A stretch of DNA of 64,000 nt, taken from Pseudobacillus lumedeiriae (GTDB lineage: Bacteria > Bacillota > Bacilli > Bacillales > Domibacillaceae). Location: positions 119,373 to 183,372 of the forward strand of contig NZ_JAUIYO010000006.1 in assembly GCF_044891285.1 (NCBI RefSeq), in the 5' to 3' direction. Below, in pieces: positions 43,312 to 52,723 of the stretch. Every line of letters starts with the position of its first letter. Position 1 is the first letter of the stretch. The translations under genes and the position numbers were made by a program. Below the pieces are notes generated by a model. That model was not told where the DNA came from and searched no databases. It saw nothing but the letters and a program-made list of their open reading frames with translations.

Positions 43312-45513
43312 TTACGCTTTTTCAATTGGGGCAAATTGGGCCAATAAACGCTTAATGCCGACCGGACTTGGAAAGGCAATGTCTAATTCTACACTGTCTC
43401 CACTCCCTTTGACACTGACAATTGTTCCCGTTCCCCATTTTTTATGGCTCGCCTTATCGCCGACTTGCCAATCTGTATCTGTATTCGCTGTTTTCACTTG
43501 TGGGCGCACAACCGGACGGCGGGCAGACTGTGTTTTTAAGCCAAAGGATGTATTTACCTTTTGACTTGCTGCTAGGTCATCAATTAAATCCGCTGGAATT
43601 TCACTAATAAAACGCGAGACCGGGTTCATGTTCGTCCGCCCATACAACGTCCGCATTTGTGCATTTGTTAAATACAATTCTTCTTCCGCTCTCGTCAGGC
43701 CAACGTAGGCCAACCGCCGCTCTTCCTCCATTTCGTTTTCATCCATCAAGGAGCGGCTATGCGGAAAGACCCCTTCTTCCATTCCCATTAAAAAGACGAC
43801 GGGAAATTCCAGCCCTTTCGCAGAATGAAGCGTCATCAAAACGACCGCGTCTTGCACTTCTTCCTCTTTTCCCAATTGATCAATGTCTGCAACTAATGCC
43901 AAATCAGTTAAAAAGGCGACTAAGCTCTTATCTTCGCTATTATCTTCAAAGCTCTTCGTTACAGACAGAAACTCTTCGATGTTTTCAAGTCTGCTTTGTG
44001 ACTCAATCGTTTTCTCAGCCAGCAGCATGTCCCGGTAACCTGTGCGTTCAAGCACTTCCTCGACCAATTCAGAAACGGCTAAATATTCCTGCTGCTGAGT
44101 GTACGTTTCAATTAACCGCCGAAATTCCAGTGCGGTTTTCGCTGCTTTCGCACTCAGTCCCATAAAATCCGCTTCCGCAAGCGCCTCGTAAATCGTTAAA
44201 TCATTGTCCTGTGCGTACCGTGATATTTTATCAAGAGAAGTAGAACCAAGCCCCCGCTTCGGCACGTTAATGATCCGCTGCAAACTAATATCGTCTGCTG
44301 GATTGGCAATGAGACGCAAATAAGCAAGCAAATCTTTAATCTCTTTACGATCGTAGAACTTAATGCCGCCGACAATCGAATAATCGATGTTCGATTTCAT
44401 CAATACTTCCTCAATTACACGAGACTGAGCATTAGTTCGGTATAAAATCGCGATATCCGCCCGTTTGCGCTTCCCTCCAGCCGTTACCTCTTGGATTTTC
44501 CCGGCTACAAACTGCGCTTCCGTCTGCTGGGTGTCTCCCCGAAAATACGTAATATTGCGGCCATCCGTATTTTCTGTCCATAGATTCTTCGGCTTGCGAT
44601 TCATATTGTTTTTAATCACTTCATTAGCAGCCTGCAAAATCTTCTTCGTTGAACGATAATTTTGTTCTAGAAAAATCGACCGGGACTGCGGATAATCTTT
44701 TTCAAAAGAAAGGATGTTAGCAATATCGGCTCCGCGCCAGCCATAGACGGACTGGTCAGAGTCTCCGACTACGCACAAGTTCTGAAAGCGGCTTGCTAAA
44801 AGCTTTACTAACATGTATTGAGCTCGATTCGTGTCCTGATACTCGTCGACATGAATGTATTGAAACTTCCGCTGATAAAACTCCAGCACTTCTGGCACAC
44901 GCTGGAATAGCTGGATCGTCACCATAATTAGATCATCAAAGTCTAGGGCTTGATTTTTCTTCAAGCGTTTTTGATATTCGGTATACACTTCAGCGACGAT
45001 TTGATCCATGTATCCGCCTTGCTGCTTGCTGAAGGTTTCAGGATCGATCAATTCGTTTTTGGCAGAGCTGATCGCCGCTAAAATGCCGCGCGGGTCGAAC
45101 TTTTTCGGATCAATATTTTTATCTTTTAACACACCTTTAATAACCGACTGCTGATCGGTTGTGTCTAAAATGGTAAAGTTGCGGTTGTAGCCTATTCGAT
45201 CGATGTCCCTCCGCAAAATGCGTACACACATCGAGTGAAATGTGGAAATCCAGATATCCTCCGCTGCTCCGCCAAGCAGTGCACCGATCCGGTCCTTCAT
45301 CTCACGCGCCGCCTTATTTGTGAACGTGATCGCAAGAATATTGTAAGGATTGACTCCTTTCTCTACCATTAAGTAAGCAATTCGGTGCGTCAGCACTCTC
45401 GTCTTTCCTGAGCCTGCTCCTGCCATAATGAGAAGCGGTCCCTCAGTGGCTTTCACCGCTTCTTGCTGCTGCGGATTCAAACCGGTTAATAGTTTTTCAG
45501 TTAGAAATTGCAT
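43312..45513 (-). CDS. pcrA: DNA helicase PcrA (UvrD/Rep family)
   Basis: A 733-residue 3'-5' superfamily IA helicase, essential in B. subtilis for removing RecA filaments and easing conflicts between replication and transcription. Motifs are Q LNPQQQEAV, Walker A MAGAGSGKTRVL (about 33), TFTNKAAREMK (Ia), VDEYQDTN (II), GDSDQSVYGWRGAD (III), LEQNYRSTK (IV), LMTLHSAKGLEFPVVF (V) and LAYVGLTRAEEELYLT (VI). The C-terminal Tudor-like end (WQVGDKASHKKWGTGTIVSVKG) is the RNA-polymerase-binding part. I used the ATG at 45513, the family start. It follows pcrB by 35 bases. Confidence 0.97.
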   Translation of the reverse strand: MQFLTEKLLTGLNPQQQEAVKATEGPLLIMAGAGSGKTRVLTHRIAYLMVEKGVNPYNILAITFTNKAAREMKDRIGALLGGAAEDIWISTFHSMCVRILRRDIDRIGYNRNFTILDTTDQQSVIKGVLKDKNIDPKKFDPRGILAAISSAKNELIDPETFSKQQGGYMDQIVAEVYTEYQKRLKKNQALDFDDLIMVTIQLFQRVPEVLEFYQRKFQYIHVDEYQDTNRAQYMLVKLLASRFQNLCVVGDSDQSVYGWRGADIANILSFEKDYPQSRSIFLEQNYRSTKKILQAANEVIKNNMNRKPKNLWTENTDGRNITYFRGDTQQTEAQFVAGKIQEVTAGGKRKRADIAILYRTNAQSRVIEEVLMKSNIDYSIVGGIKFYDRKEIKDLLAYLRLIANPADDISLQRIINVPKRGLGSTSLDKISRYAQDNDLTIYEALAEADFMGLSAKAAKTALEFRRLIETYTQQQEYLAVSELVEEVLERTGYRDMLLAEKTIESQSRLENIEEFLSVTKSFEDNSEDKSLVAFLTDLALVADIDQLGKEEEVQDAVVLMTLHSAKGLEFPVVFLMGMEEGVFPHSRSLMDENEMEEERRLAYVGLTRAEEELYLTNAQMRTLYGRTNMNPVSRFISEIPADLIDDLAASQKVNTSFGLKTQSARRPVVRPQVKTANTDTDWQVGDKASHKKWGTGTIVSVKGSGDSVELDIAFPSPVGIKRLLAQFAPIEKA

Positions 45514-45548
45514 TGTGTTCTCACCATCCATCGGAACATTTGTTCTTA

Positions 45549-46241
45549 TTATATACTATTTTTAACTGCCGCGACTGTTTGAAGTGCTTCATCCAATCTT
45601 TCGTACACTGCATTTCCAACAACGACTACATCAGCATATTGAGCGATTTCTTTTGCCTGATCGGGTGTCGTAATGCCGCCTCCATAAATAAAGGTCGTTT
45701 TCTCCAGTGTTTGACGGACGGCTTTCACTACGGATACATCGCCATACATTCCGCTATACTCCAAGTAAAACAGAGGGAGCTGGAACATTTTTTCGGCCAT
45801 CATCGCATAAGCAGTAATATCTTCTACGTCAAGTAATGCTTTTGCTTCTGTTAATTTAGCTGCTTTACAATCCGGATTGGCGATACAGTACCCTTCCATA
45901 TAGATTTCTTCCCAATCCATCAGCTCTCCGTACTCTTTCACCGCCTGATGATGCAGGCCAGTGACCCATTCCGTGCGTCCGCTATTTAACACCATTGGAA
46001 TGAAATATAAATCAAATCCTGGAGTAATGGATTCAATCGTCGATACTTCAAGTACACACGGTACGGTGTAACGGCGGATGCGTGCCATCAAATCCAGCAC
46101 GTTCTCCAATGTGACCCCATCGCTGCCGCCGATGATGACCGCATCCGTTCCTGATTCGCATACTTTCTCTAATGTTAAATCATCTATTTCTTTATTCGGA
46201 TCTAACTTAAATACATGACGCCATTCGCGCACATCATACAT
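45549..46241 (-). CDS. pcrB: Heptaprenylglyceryl phosphate synthase
   Basis: A 230-residue TIM-barrel prenyltransferase that joins heptaprenyl diphosphate to sn-glycerol-1-phosphate, the only archaeal-type ether-lipid step known in Bacillales. Motifs are VFKLDPNKEI, AVIIGGSDGVTLENVL, PCVLEVSTIESITPGFDLYFIPMVLNS, YCIANPDCKAAKL, YLEYSGMYGD and IYGGGITTPDQAKEIAQYADVVVVGNAVY. It is the first gene of pcrB-pcrA-ligA-camS. In B. subtilis yerD lies between yerC and pcrB; here it is absent. Confidence 0.95.
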   Translation of the reverse strand: MYDVREWRHVFKLDPNKEIDDLTLEKVCESGTDAVIIGGSDGVTLENVLDLMARIRRYTVPCVLEVSTIESITPGFDLYFIPMVLNSGRTEWVTGLHHQAVKEYGELMDWEEIYMEGYCIANPDCKAAKLTEAKALLDVEDITAYAMMAEKMFQLPLFYLEYSGMYGDVSVVKAVRQTLEKTTFIYGGGITTPDQAKEIAQYADVVVVGNAVYERLDEALQTVAAVKNSI

Positions 46242-46336
46242 GTAACAACCTCCTCCATTCCCTTTACCATGCTTATGGCTGCTTATGCAGTTTTTCGCGC
46301 CATATCATTATAACATTTGTTCTTTCATGCTAAAAC

Positions 46337-46390
46337 AAAGGTCTGGCCTCCGCTGCATAAACAAATTTATACAGCGGAGGCCAGACCTTT
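46337..46390 (-). terminator. Long hairpin terminator of the yerABC unit
   Basis: A perfect 19-bp stem (46337-46355 with 46372-46390) is followed on the minus strand by TTTGTTTTAGC. The hairpin now lies 180 bases past the yerC stop codon because the structured RNA is in between. On the plus strand TTTTCATTTTAT also follows it. Confidence 0.75.
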
Positions 46391-46577
46391 TCATTTTATC
46401 CCTCATTAACTGGCAGTAAGCCCCCCACCTCAAGACTTCAGGCTATTCCCAAGAAGTATAAGCGGGCGATCTAACTGCCAGTAAACGCCCGATCCATTCG
46501 GGCCAACAGGATGCTGGTTACTCAGGCGCTGCCACAGGACGTGGCGTTCTTAGCCTAAGTTCCTTGTTTCATTTTAT
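46389..46577. repeat. 11-bp direct repeat bracketing the structured RNA
   Basis: TTTCATTTTAT occurs at 46389-46399 and again at 46567-46577. The right copy includes the yerC stop codon, the left copy touches the terminator hairpin. Confidence 0.6.
46400..46566 (-). ncRNA. Candidate HEARO/OMEGA-type structured RNA, orphan
   Basis: Minus strand. In order the RNA can form: an 8-bp stem ACTTAGGC/GCCTGAGT enclosing hairpin GCCAC-GTCCT-GTGGC; hairpin CCAGC-ATCCT-GTTGG; hairpin GCCCGA-ATGGA-TCGGGC; and a long-range 9-bp pairing ACTGGCAGT/ACTGCCAGT closing the last third, which contains ACTTC/GAAGT. The phrases TAAGAACGCCACnTCCTGTGGC, GCATCCTG and TTACTGCCAGTTAA match my memory of HEARO RNAs, the guide-carrying RNAs of IscB nucleases and IS605-like elements. 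No reading frame of IscB or TnpB is beside it. The structure is seen directly; the family name is from memory and could be wrong. Confidence 0.55.
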
Positions 46578-46873
46578 GATTGTTTTTCTTTTAAGCGGTC
46601 AAGAACGAGCTGATACGCATCATTTCCATAGTTCAGACAGCGTTTCACACGTGAGATAGTAGCTGTGGATGCACCCGTGCCGCTTTCGATCTTGTGGTAC
46701 GTCTTTCCTTCTTTTAGCATACGAGCTACTTCCAATCGTTGAGAAAGAGACTGAATTTCATTAACTGTGCAAAGATCATCGAAAAATAAATAACATTCTT
46801 CTAAAGTACGAAGCGAAAGAACAGCTTCAAACAACTGATCTAGTTCCCTTCCACGCAGCTTTTCAATTTGCAT
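46574..46873 (-). CDS. yerC: YerC/YecD-family TrpR-related regulator
   Basis: A 99-residue DNA-binding protein with a TrpR-like helix-turn-helix: LFEAVLSLRTLEECYLFFDDLCTVNEIQSLSQRLEVARMLKEGKTYHKIESGTGASTATISRVKRCLNYG. It lacks an obvious tryptophan pocket description in this family, so the effector is unknown. It ends the yerA-yerB-yerC series, 21 bases after yerB, and its stop codon lies in one copy of an 11-bp direct repeat. Confidence 0.92.
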   Translation of the reverse strand: MQIEKLRGRELDQLFEAVLSLRTLEECYLFFDDLCTVNEIQSLSQRLEVARMLKEGKTYHKIESGTGASTATISRVKRCLNYGNDAYQLVLDRLKEKQS

Positions 46874-46894
46874 ATCGAAAGTTAAACCCCTTTT

Positions 46895-47917
46895 TTAATT
46901 ATTTTCTAAAACGACCATTTTACTCAACCCTTGGGAAGCAGGAATAATGTTAATCCACGTTTTTCCTTTTACAAACCCCACAAGTGTTCCCTCTTTAAAA
47001 GGTAAAATTCGTCCATCCACGTTCGACCACTCAACGTTATGAACAGCTCCGTTCTGAAGGAGGTATGCATTCCCTCCTGAAAACAAGTCAATCTCAAGCC
47101 TGCCTTCACTATCCATCACACGCTGATCGGCTTCGATAATGAACACATTGGATGCGCTAAGGGGCTCTTTCGTTTCCCTATCTAGCTGCTGTTCCCCTCC
47201 AACAAACCGTTCATAGCGTTTTTTGGAGGGGCTGTATTTATATTCTGCTTGAAAAGCAGGCTGACTCGAATAATTGACGTGAATAGCTGCTGCTTTTTGT
47301 CCTGCATCTGTTATCGTATTTAGGAAGTGCAAACGATCAGGCATTCCTTCTATGCTGTATCCTCTTTCTTCCGCTTTTTTATACATTTTATCAAAATCAA
47401 CATAGGAATTGTGGGGCGCTTTACGAGAAGGATCTCTTTTGAAAACCTTCCCATCATACTGAATGCCGTTTAATTCATCGATCTCTCCACTCAAAAGCCG
47501 CTCCCGTGCTTCCGGACTGTATCCATGTGCAATAAAGAGGCCGTTATATCCTTTCGTCAGATCAATGAAATAGTCCCTGGCACTCCGAACAGGTCCCACT
47601 GTTTCAGGCTGTTCACTTTGGTAAATAGCAAGAAACCGGGTTATATTGCCTTCTACTGGCACTTCATACACGATATCCGCCGCTGCCAGCCCTGTTTGCG
47701 GCCGAGCCTGTGGGTGATTATTAATGACTACTGCAGCTGCACGCCGTGTTGGAGGCTCATTTGTTCGTTTCCCTGTCAAAGGAAAGGTATAGCTATATTT
47801 TTTATTTTCTTGTCTAACGTCTTGCTCACGATCTCCAGCTTCTTTCTGTTTTCCATCCAAGCAGCCGCTCATAAGCAAAGCGCCCGCCAATAAAAACAGC
47901 ATGGTCCATTTTCTCAT
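46895..47917 (-). CDS. yerB: DUF3048-domain lipoprotein YerB
   Basis: A 340-residue lipoprotein with lipobox LLMSGC and the DUF3048 body (AAVVINNHPQARPQTGLAAADIVYEVPVEGNITRFLAIYQSE … GPVRSARDYFIDLTKGYNGLFIAHGYSPEA). The protein is outside the membrane, and its molecular role is not established. I used the ATG at 47917 with GGGAG seven bases upstream; the longer frame begins at a TTG. Gene order yerA-yerB-yerC is as in B. subtilis. Confidence 0.9.
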   Translation of the reverse strand: MRKWTMLFLLAGALLMSGCLDGKQKEAGDREQDVRQENKKYSYTFPLTGKRTNEPPTRRAAAVVINNHPQARPQTGLAAADIVYEVPVEGNITRFLAIYQSEQPETVGPVRSARDYFIDLTKGYNGLFIAHGYSPEARERLLSGEIDELNGIQYDGKVFKRDPSRKAPHNSYVDFDKMYKKAEERGYSIEGMPDRLHFLNTITDAGQKAAAIHVNYSSQPAFQAEYKYSPSKKRYERFVGGEQQLDRETKEPLSASNVFIIEADQRVMDSEGRLEIDLFSGGNAYLLQNGAVHNVEWSNVDGRILPFKEGTLVGFVKGKTWINIIPASQGLSKMVVLENN

Positions 47918-47950
47918 ACACAAACTCCCATAGCTTTTTACTTTACCATT

Positions 47951-49690
47951 TTAACGCATTATAGTCGGAAAGAGTACTGTTTTCTTCATTACATCATACA
48001 TTCCTTGTGGTGTCACACGAATATAAGGCAAGTGAGTGGAAGATAAAAATAAGAGTGTATAAAGAGGATCATCATATAAATATCCTCTTTCTGCCAGTAG
48101 TTCTTTCAATTTTGATTCTTCTTTCATGAGTGCTTCTACTGGCTGGGTCGACATTAATCCTGAAAGCTCTAATGGAATTTCAAAGATGACTTCTTCATTT
48201 TCGGTAAGCACAATTCCACCGCCTATTTCTTTCATTCGATGAAATGCCCGCTCCATTTCACTCTTGCACTTCCCAATTAAAATAATATCACCAGTGTTAG
48301 AAAATGAAGAGGCGAGCCCTGATACTTTTGATGTAAATCCTTTCAGCGTTGTGTTGACCCGCCATTTGCCGCCACGGTCAAGCAATACTAAAAAGCTTTC
48401 ATCATCTTCTGCAGAAATCTCTTCACCTGACATATCTCTTTCTAACGAATACGGTTTTGTAATGACATTATTTACAAGCTGCATTCCAAAAGGCATGGAA
48501 AACTGCAAATCATCTTCCTCTAGACTATAATCCAGCATTAATGGACCGAAGCCAAACTTCTCCCACTCTATTTGTGGAAATGGTGCCGTCACTTCCTCTT
48601 TCTTTAACCATTGCCCTTTTGATAGAACCGATATTGGCGAAGGATGAAATTCATCTTGTAAAATATTAATGTTGGCGATCCGCCCCGGCGCGATCATGCC
48701 ATGCAAATGGTCGATGCGATAATATTTTGCTATATTGTAGCTGGCCATGTGATATGCATCAATCACCGGAACATCATGCTCGATAGCTTTAGCAATCATC
48801 CAATCCAAAATACCTTGTTCATAAAAAGACGGGCTCGCTCCATCTGTTGTAAACATCATCATGTCATATTGGTTGAGACCCATTTCTTTCATCTCTTGAA
48901 GCAGTACTTCAAGGTCTGGACGGATCGAGGAATGGCGAAGAGAAACCATATAGCCAGCAAGCAAGCGTTTATACACATCTTGTCCGCTCATCGATTCGTG
49001 GTCACTATCTGCCCCAAGCAAAGCCATTTTTGTCAGCGTTTTTTCAGAGGCGCCTGGGAAATGACCTTCAATTCTCTTACGAAGCCGCTTCGTTTCCTGA
49101 ATCCAATGCAGCATCATGTCGTCGCCTTCTAGCAGCCTCGGCCAGCCTGTCAGCTCTCCTCCTTGCAGGACAGCATCATGCTCGATCCAAGACTTCACGG
49201 CTGCGTTGGAGACTACTTCTTCTTCATTCGCTAATTCTGTCTGCCCATCATACCGGCACCACCAGTACATGCTGACAGGTAATGAACGAAATTCCTCTAA
49301 CAAAGAAAACGCTTTCTTTTCTTCTAACGATAAAAATAACATTAAGTTATCATTGATGCATGTGGTCGTACCTGTTTTGGCTGCAAACTCAGCAAAGCTG
49401 TGCGGATTATAAAGCAAAAAAGGATGCACATGCGGCTCAATATAACCTGGAACGAGCGTCTTGCCGCTGCAATCGTAGACTTCTGCTTTATTTGTCTTTT
49501 CAGGCATCTCTTCCCCAACGTAAACGATGCGATCTTCATATATCCATATATTCGCAGTAATCCACTGTTTTAATACCGAGTGCAAGAAACGGGCATTCTT
49601 TAATACAAGTGTTGGAGAACGATCGCCGCTGACTACTGCTACGTGTTCTCTTAATTGTTTATTCTTCCATTGATGTCGCTGTTCTAACAT
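47951..49690 (-). CDS. yerA: YerA, adenine deaminase-like amidohydrolase
   Basis: A 579-residue metal-dependent hydrolase of the adenine deaminase family. The N-terminal metal motif is LVPGYIEPHVHP (H-x-H). Other segments are TTDGASPSFY (metal Asp), DAYHMASYNIAKYYRIDHLHGMIAPGRIANINIL and a C-terminal adenine-deaminase domain (residues 400-570). True adenine deaminase AdeC has similar length, but YerA is a divergent paralog and its substrate is not proven. Its place next to the purine operon fits a purine-salvage role (inference). Confidence 0.87.
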   Translation of the reverse strand: MLEQRHQWKNKQLREHVAVVSGDRSPTLVLKNARFLHSVLKQWITANIWIYEDRIVYVGEEMPEKTNKAEVYDCSGKTLVPGYIEPHVHPFLLYNPHSFAEFAAKTGTTTCINDNLMLFLSLEEKKAFSLLEEFRSLPVSMYWWCRYDGQTELANEEEVVSNAAVKSWIEHDAVLQGGELTGWPRLLEGDDMMLHWIQETKRLRKRIEGHFPGASEKTLTKMALLGADSDHESMSGQDVYKRLLAGYMVSLRHSSIRPDLEVLLQEMKEMGLNQYDMMMFTTDGASPSFYEQGILDWMIAKAIEHDVPVIDAYHMASYNIAKYYRIDHLHGMIAPGRIANINILQDEFHPSPISVLSKGQWLKKEEVTAPFPQIEWEKFGFGPLMLDYSLEEDDLQFSMPFGMQLVNNVITKPYSLERDMSGEEISAEDDESFLVLLDRGGKWRVNTTLKGFTSKVSGLASSFSNTGDIILIGKCKSEMERAFHRMKEIGGGIVLTENEEVIFEIPLELSGLMSTQPVEALMKEESKLKELLAERGYLYDDPLYTLLFLSSTHLPYIRVTPQGMYDVMKKTVLFPTIMR

Positions 49691-49850
49691 TTATTTAAAC
49701 ACTCCTCCTGAAGGGAAGCTATCATCCTATATTTTAAATTATTGACATCTTAACATATTTTATAGTTTAAAGCATTAAAGAATGCTTATTTTTTTGAACA
49801 ATATGTGAAAAAGTTCGCATACTCCTCTATTATATGATAATTTTCTCTAC

Positions 49851-49886
49851 AAAAAAACAAGGCTGCTTTTCAGCGCCTTGTTTTTT
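49851..49886 (-). terminator. Rho-independent terminator of the pur operon
   Basis: AACAAGGC-GC pairs with GC-GCCTTGTT (49851-49886) and is followed on the minus strand by TTTTTTTG, a few bases past the purD stop codon. Confidence 0.85.
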
Positions 49887-49893
49887 ATGAATA

Positions 49894-51168
49894 TTATTGC
49901 GCCGACTGGGCGTTAGCAATTGCCCGGCTGCCAATATCTTTTCGATAGAAAAAGTGATCGGTTTGAATGTTCTCCATTTTTTTGTACGCTTCTTGTTTCG
50001 CCTCTTGGATAGAAGGAGCGATACCTGTAACAAGCAATACACGGCCGCCATCCGCACAAATAGTACCTTCTTCATTTTTAATCGTTCCTGCATGCAGGAC
50101 GCTTGAAGGGTCCACTTTTTCCAAACCTTTAATTGGATGGCCTTTTTCATACCCTCCCGGATAACCTTCTGACGCAAGCACAACGCCAAGAACGGCCTCG
50201 TCTTTCCACTTCAGCTCCGGATCTTTGCCTTCGAGAACATCAAGAAAGACTTGAACAAGATCTGACTCTAAGCGTGGAAGAACCACTTGTGTTTCTGGAT
50301 CGCCGAAGCGGGCATTAAATTCGATCGTTTTTGGCCCTTCTTTTGTCAGCATTAACCCCGCAAAAATAATGCCGGTAAATGAGCGCCCTTCTTGTACCAT
50401 TCCTTTAGCAATTGGAAGCAGAATTTCTTCTACTGACTGCTCAATCACACTTTGGGAAATATGAGGGATCGGAGAATAAGCGCCCATTCCGCCTGTATTC
50501 GGTCCTTCATCGTTATCGAACGCGCGTTTATGATCCTGCGCTGCTTCCATTGGGTAGACATTCTCTCCGTTAACAAAAGCCATCAAGGAGAATTCTTCAC
50601 CTTCGAGGTACTGCTCAATCACTAATTTAGAAGAAGCTTCGCCAAACTTTTTAGCGACCATTAATTCTTCTAAAGCGTCGAGAGCTTCTTCAAGCGTCAT
50701 CGCGACCGTTACACCTTTGCCAGCTGCAAGCCCATCTGCTTTTAGTACGATCGGTGCTCCCTGCTCTTCGATATAGGCTTTTGCAGCTTCATATTCGTCA
50801 AATGCAGCATAGCGGGCAGTAGGAATGTTGTACTTTTCCATCATCATTTTAGCAAAAGACTTACTGCCTTCCAGCTCTGCTGCTGATTTGTTCGGTCCAT
50901 ACACCTTTAAGCCTTTTTCTTGAAAATAATCCACAATTCCAGCAGAAAGCGGATTTTCAGGGCCGACAAACGTTAGATCGATATGATTGCTAGCCGCAAA
51001 TTCACTCAATGCAGCAAAATCCATCTCATCGATCGATACGATTTCAGCGTCCCGTGCAATCCCTGCATTGCCCGGAGCACAAAAGACTTGTTTCACTTGC
51101 GGACTTGCCGCCAGCTTCTTACAAATTGCATGTTCTCTGCCTCCACGGCCAACAACAAGAATGTTCAT
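49894..51168 (-). CDS. purD: Phosphoribosylamine-glycine ligase (GAR synthetase)
   Basis: A 424-residue ATP-grasp enzyme, second step of purine synthesis: it joins phosphoribosylamine and glycine to GAR. Motifs are ILVVGRGGREHAICKKL, VKADGLAAGKGVTVA (ATP-binding), QDHKRAFDNDEGPNTGGMGAYSP and EFNARFGDPETQVVLPRL. The ATG at 51168 is chosen; GGGGTGG is immediately next to an upstream ATG at 51174 and cannot serve it. It is the last gene of the operon. Confidence 0.96.
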   Translation of the reverse strand: MNILVVGRGGREHAICKKLAASPQVKQVFCAPGNAGIARDAEIVSIDEMDFAALSEFAASNHIDLTFVGPENPLSAGIVDYFQEKGLKVYGPNKSAAELEGSKSFAKMMMEKYNIPTARYAAFDEYEAAKAYIEEQGAPIVLKADGLAAGKGVTVAMTLEEALDALEELMVAKKFGEASSKLVIEQYLEGEEFSLMAFVNGENVYPMEAAQDHKRAFDNDEGPNTGGMGAYSPIPHISQSVIEQSVEEILLPIAKGMVQEGRSFTGIIFAGLMLTKEGPKTIEFNARFGDPETQVVLPRLESDLVQVFLDVLEGKDPELKWKDEAVLGVVLASEGYPGGYEKGHPIKGLEKVDPSSVLHAGTIKNEEGTICADGGRVLLVTGIAPSIQEAKQEAYKKMENIQTDHFFYRKDIGSRAIANAQSAQ

Positions 51169-51187
51169 TTTCATCCACCCCGCTTGA

Positions 51188-52723
51188 TTAATGTTTAAAA
51201 TGTCTAATACCAGTCATAACCATGGCAATGCCATATTCGTCCGCTTTTTTGATCGAATCTTCATCTCTAACAGATCCGCCCGGCTGAATAATTGCTGTGA
51301 TGCCTGCTTTCGCTGCGGCTTCTACTGTATCGTCCATTGGGAAGAATGCATCAGAAGCAAGAGCTGCTCCATTTGCTTTTTCACCCGCCTGTTCAAGAGC
51401 AATTTTCGCTGCACCGACACGGTTCATTTGTCCCGCTCCAACTCCAAGAGTCATCTTGTCATCTGTAACGACAATTGCATTTGATTTCACGTGTTTGACT
51501 ACTTTCCAGCCAAGTTTAAGAGCTTTCCATTCTTCTTCAGTCGGCTCACGTTTTGTTACAACGCGAATGTCGGCATTGTCAAGTGAATGAAGGTCAAGGT
51601 CTTGAACGAGCAGGCCGCCTTCAACCGATGTCAGTACTTTTTCACTTTCGTTGCCTTTATCAAATGAAAGAGTTAATAAACGGATATTTTTCTTCGCTGT
51701 TAAAATAGCTAGTGCTTCCTCTGTAAATGATGGTGCAATAATGATTTCTAGGAAAATTTCATGTAGTTTTTGAGCAAGTGCTTCATCAACAGGACGGTTC
51801 AATGCAACAATTCCGCCAAAAATAGAAGTCGGATCCGCTTCATAAGCACGTTCGTAAGCTTCTTGAATCGTACTGCCTGCACCCACTCCGCATGGGTTCA
51901 TATGCTTAATCGCGACTGCTGCCGGCTCAGAGAATTCTTTAACAATTTGTAAAGCAGCATCTGCATCACGGATATTGTTATAAGACAGCTCTTTCCCATG
52001 CAGCTGCTTCGCGCGAGCGACTGAAAAAGCAGAACCGAGCGGCTGCTCATAAAAAGCAGCTTCCTGATGCGGGTTTTCCCCGTAACGAAGAGATTGCTTT
52101 AATTCGTATGTAAACGTCATTTTTTCCGGCTGTTTTTCGTCTACTAGTTCTGTCATGTAACGAGCGATCATCGCATCATAAGCAGCCGTATGACGGAATA
52201 CTTTTGCAGCAAGCTTTCTTCTCGTTTCTTTTGTTGTTTCTCCGGTTGCTTTTAGCTCTGCTAAAACTTCTGGATAATCTGCTGAATCAACAAGCACAGT
52301 TACATACTCATGGTTTTTTGCAGAGGCACGCAGCATCGCAGGTCCGCCGATGTCGATGTTTTCAATCGCATCTTCAACTGTGACATCTGGTTTCGCGATC
52401 GTTTGCTGGAATGGATACAAATTCACGCACACAAGGTGAATCGGTGTAATGTTCTGTTCTTCCAGCTGTTTAGCGTGATTCGCTTCGTCTCGTTTCGCTA
52501 GAAGACCGCCATGGATAAACGGATTCAATGTTTTCACGCGGCCTTCAAGAATTTCCGGGAATCCTGTTACGTCGCTGACGCTCATGACAGGCAGTCCCGC
52601 TTCTTCGATCATTTTTTTCGTACCGCCTGTAGAAATAATCTCAAAGTCTAAAGCGATCAGTTCTTTTGCTAAATCTACGATGCCGCTTTTATCTGACACA
52701 CTAAGTAAAGCGCGTTTTTTCAT
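51188..52723 (-). CDS. purH: Bifunctional AICAR formyltransferase/IMP cyclohydrolase
   Basis: A 511-residue enzyme for the last two steps to IMP. The N-terminal MGS-like cyclohydrolase domain (RALLSVSDKSGIVDLAKELIALDFEIISTGGTKK … GGLLAKR) takes residues 1-195. The formyltransferase part carries the catalytic Lys-His in AVAIKHMNPCGVG (about 266) and ends FFPMDDTVEAAAKAGITAIIQPGGSVRDEDSI. It overlaps purN by four bases. Confidence 0.97.
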   Translation of the reverse strand: MKKRALLSVSDKSGIVDLAKELIALDFEIISTGGTKKMIEEAGLPVMSVSDVTGFPEILEGRVKTLNPFIHGGLLAKRDEANHAKQLEEQNITPIHLVCVNLYPFQQTIAKPDVTVEDAIENIDIGGPAMLRASAKNHEYVTVLVDSADYPEVLAELKATGETTKETRRKLAAKVFRHTAAYDAMIARYMTELVDEKQPEKMTFTYELKQSLRYGENPHQEAAFYEQPLGSAFSVARAKQLHGKELSYNNIRDADAALQIVKEFSEPAAVAIKHMNPCGVGAGSTIQEAYERAYEADPTSIFGGIVALNRPVDEALAQKLHEIFLEIIIAPSFTEEALAILTAKKNIRLLTLSFDKGNESEKVLTSVEGGLLVQDLDLHSLDNADIRVVTKREPTEEEWKALKLGWKVVKHVKSNAIVVTDDKMTLGVGAGQMNRVGAAKIALEQAGEKANGAALASDAFFPMDDTVEAAAKAGITAIIQPGGSVRDEDSIKKADEYGIAMVMTGIRHFKH

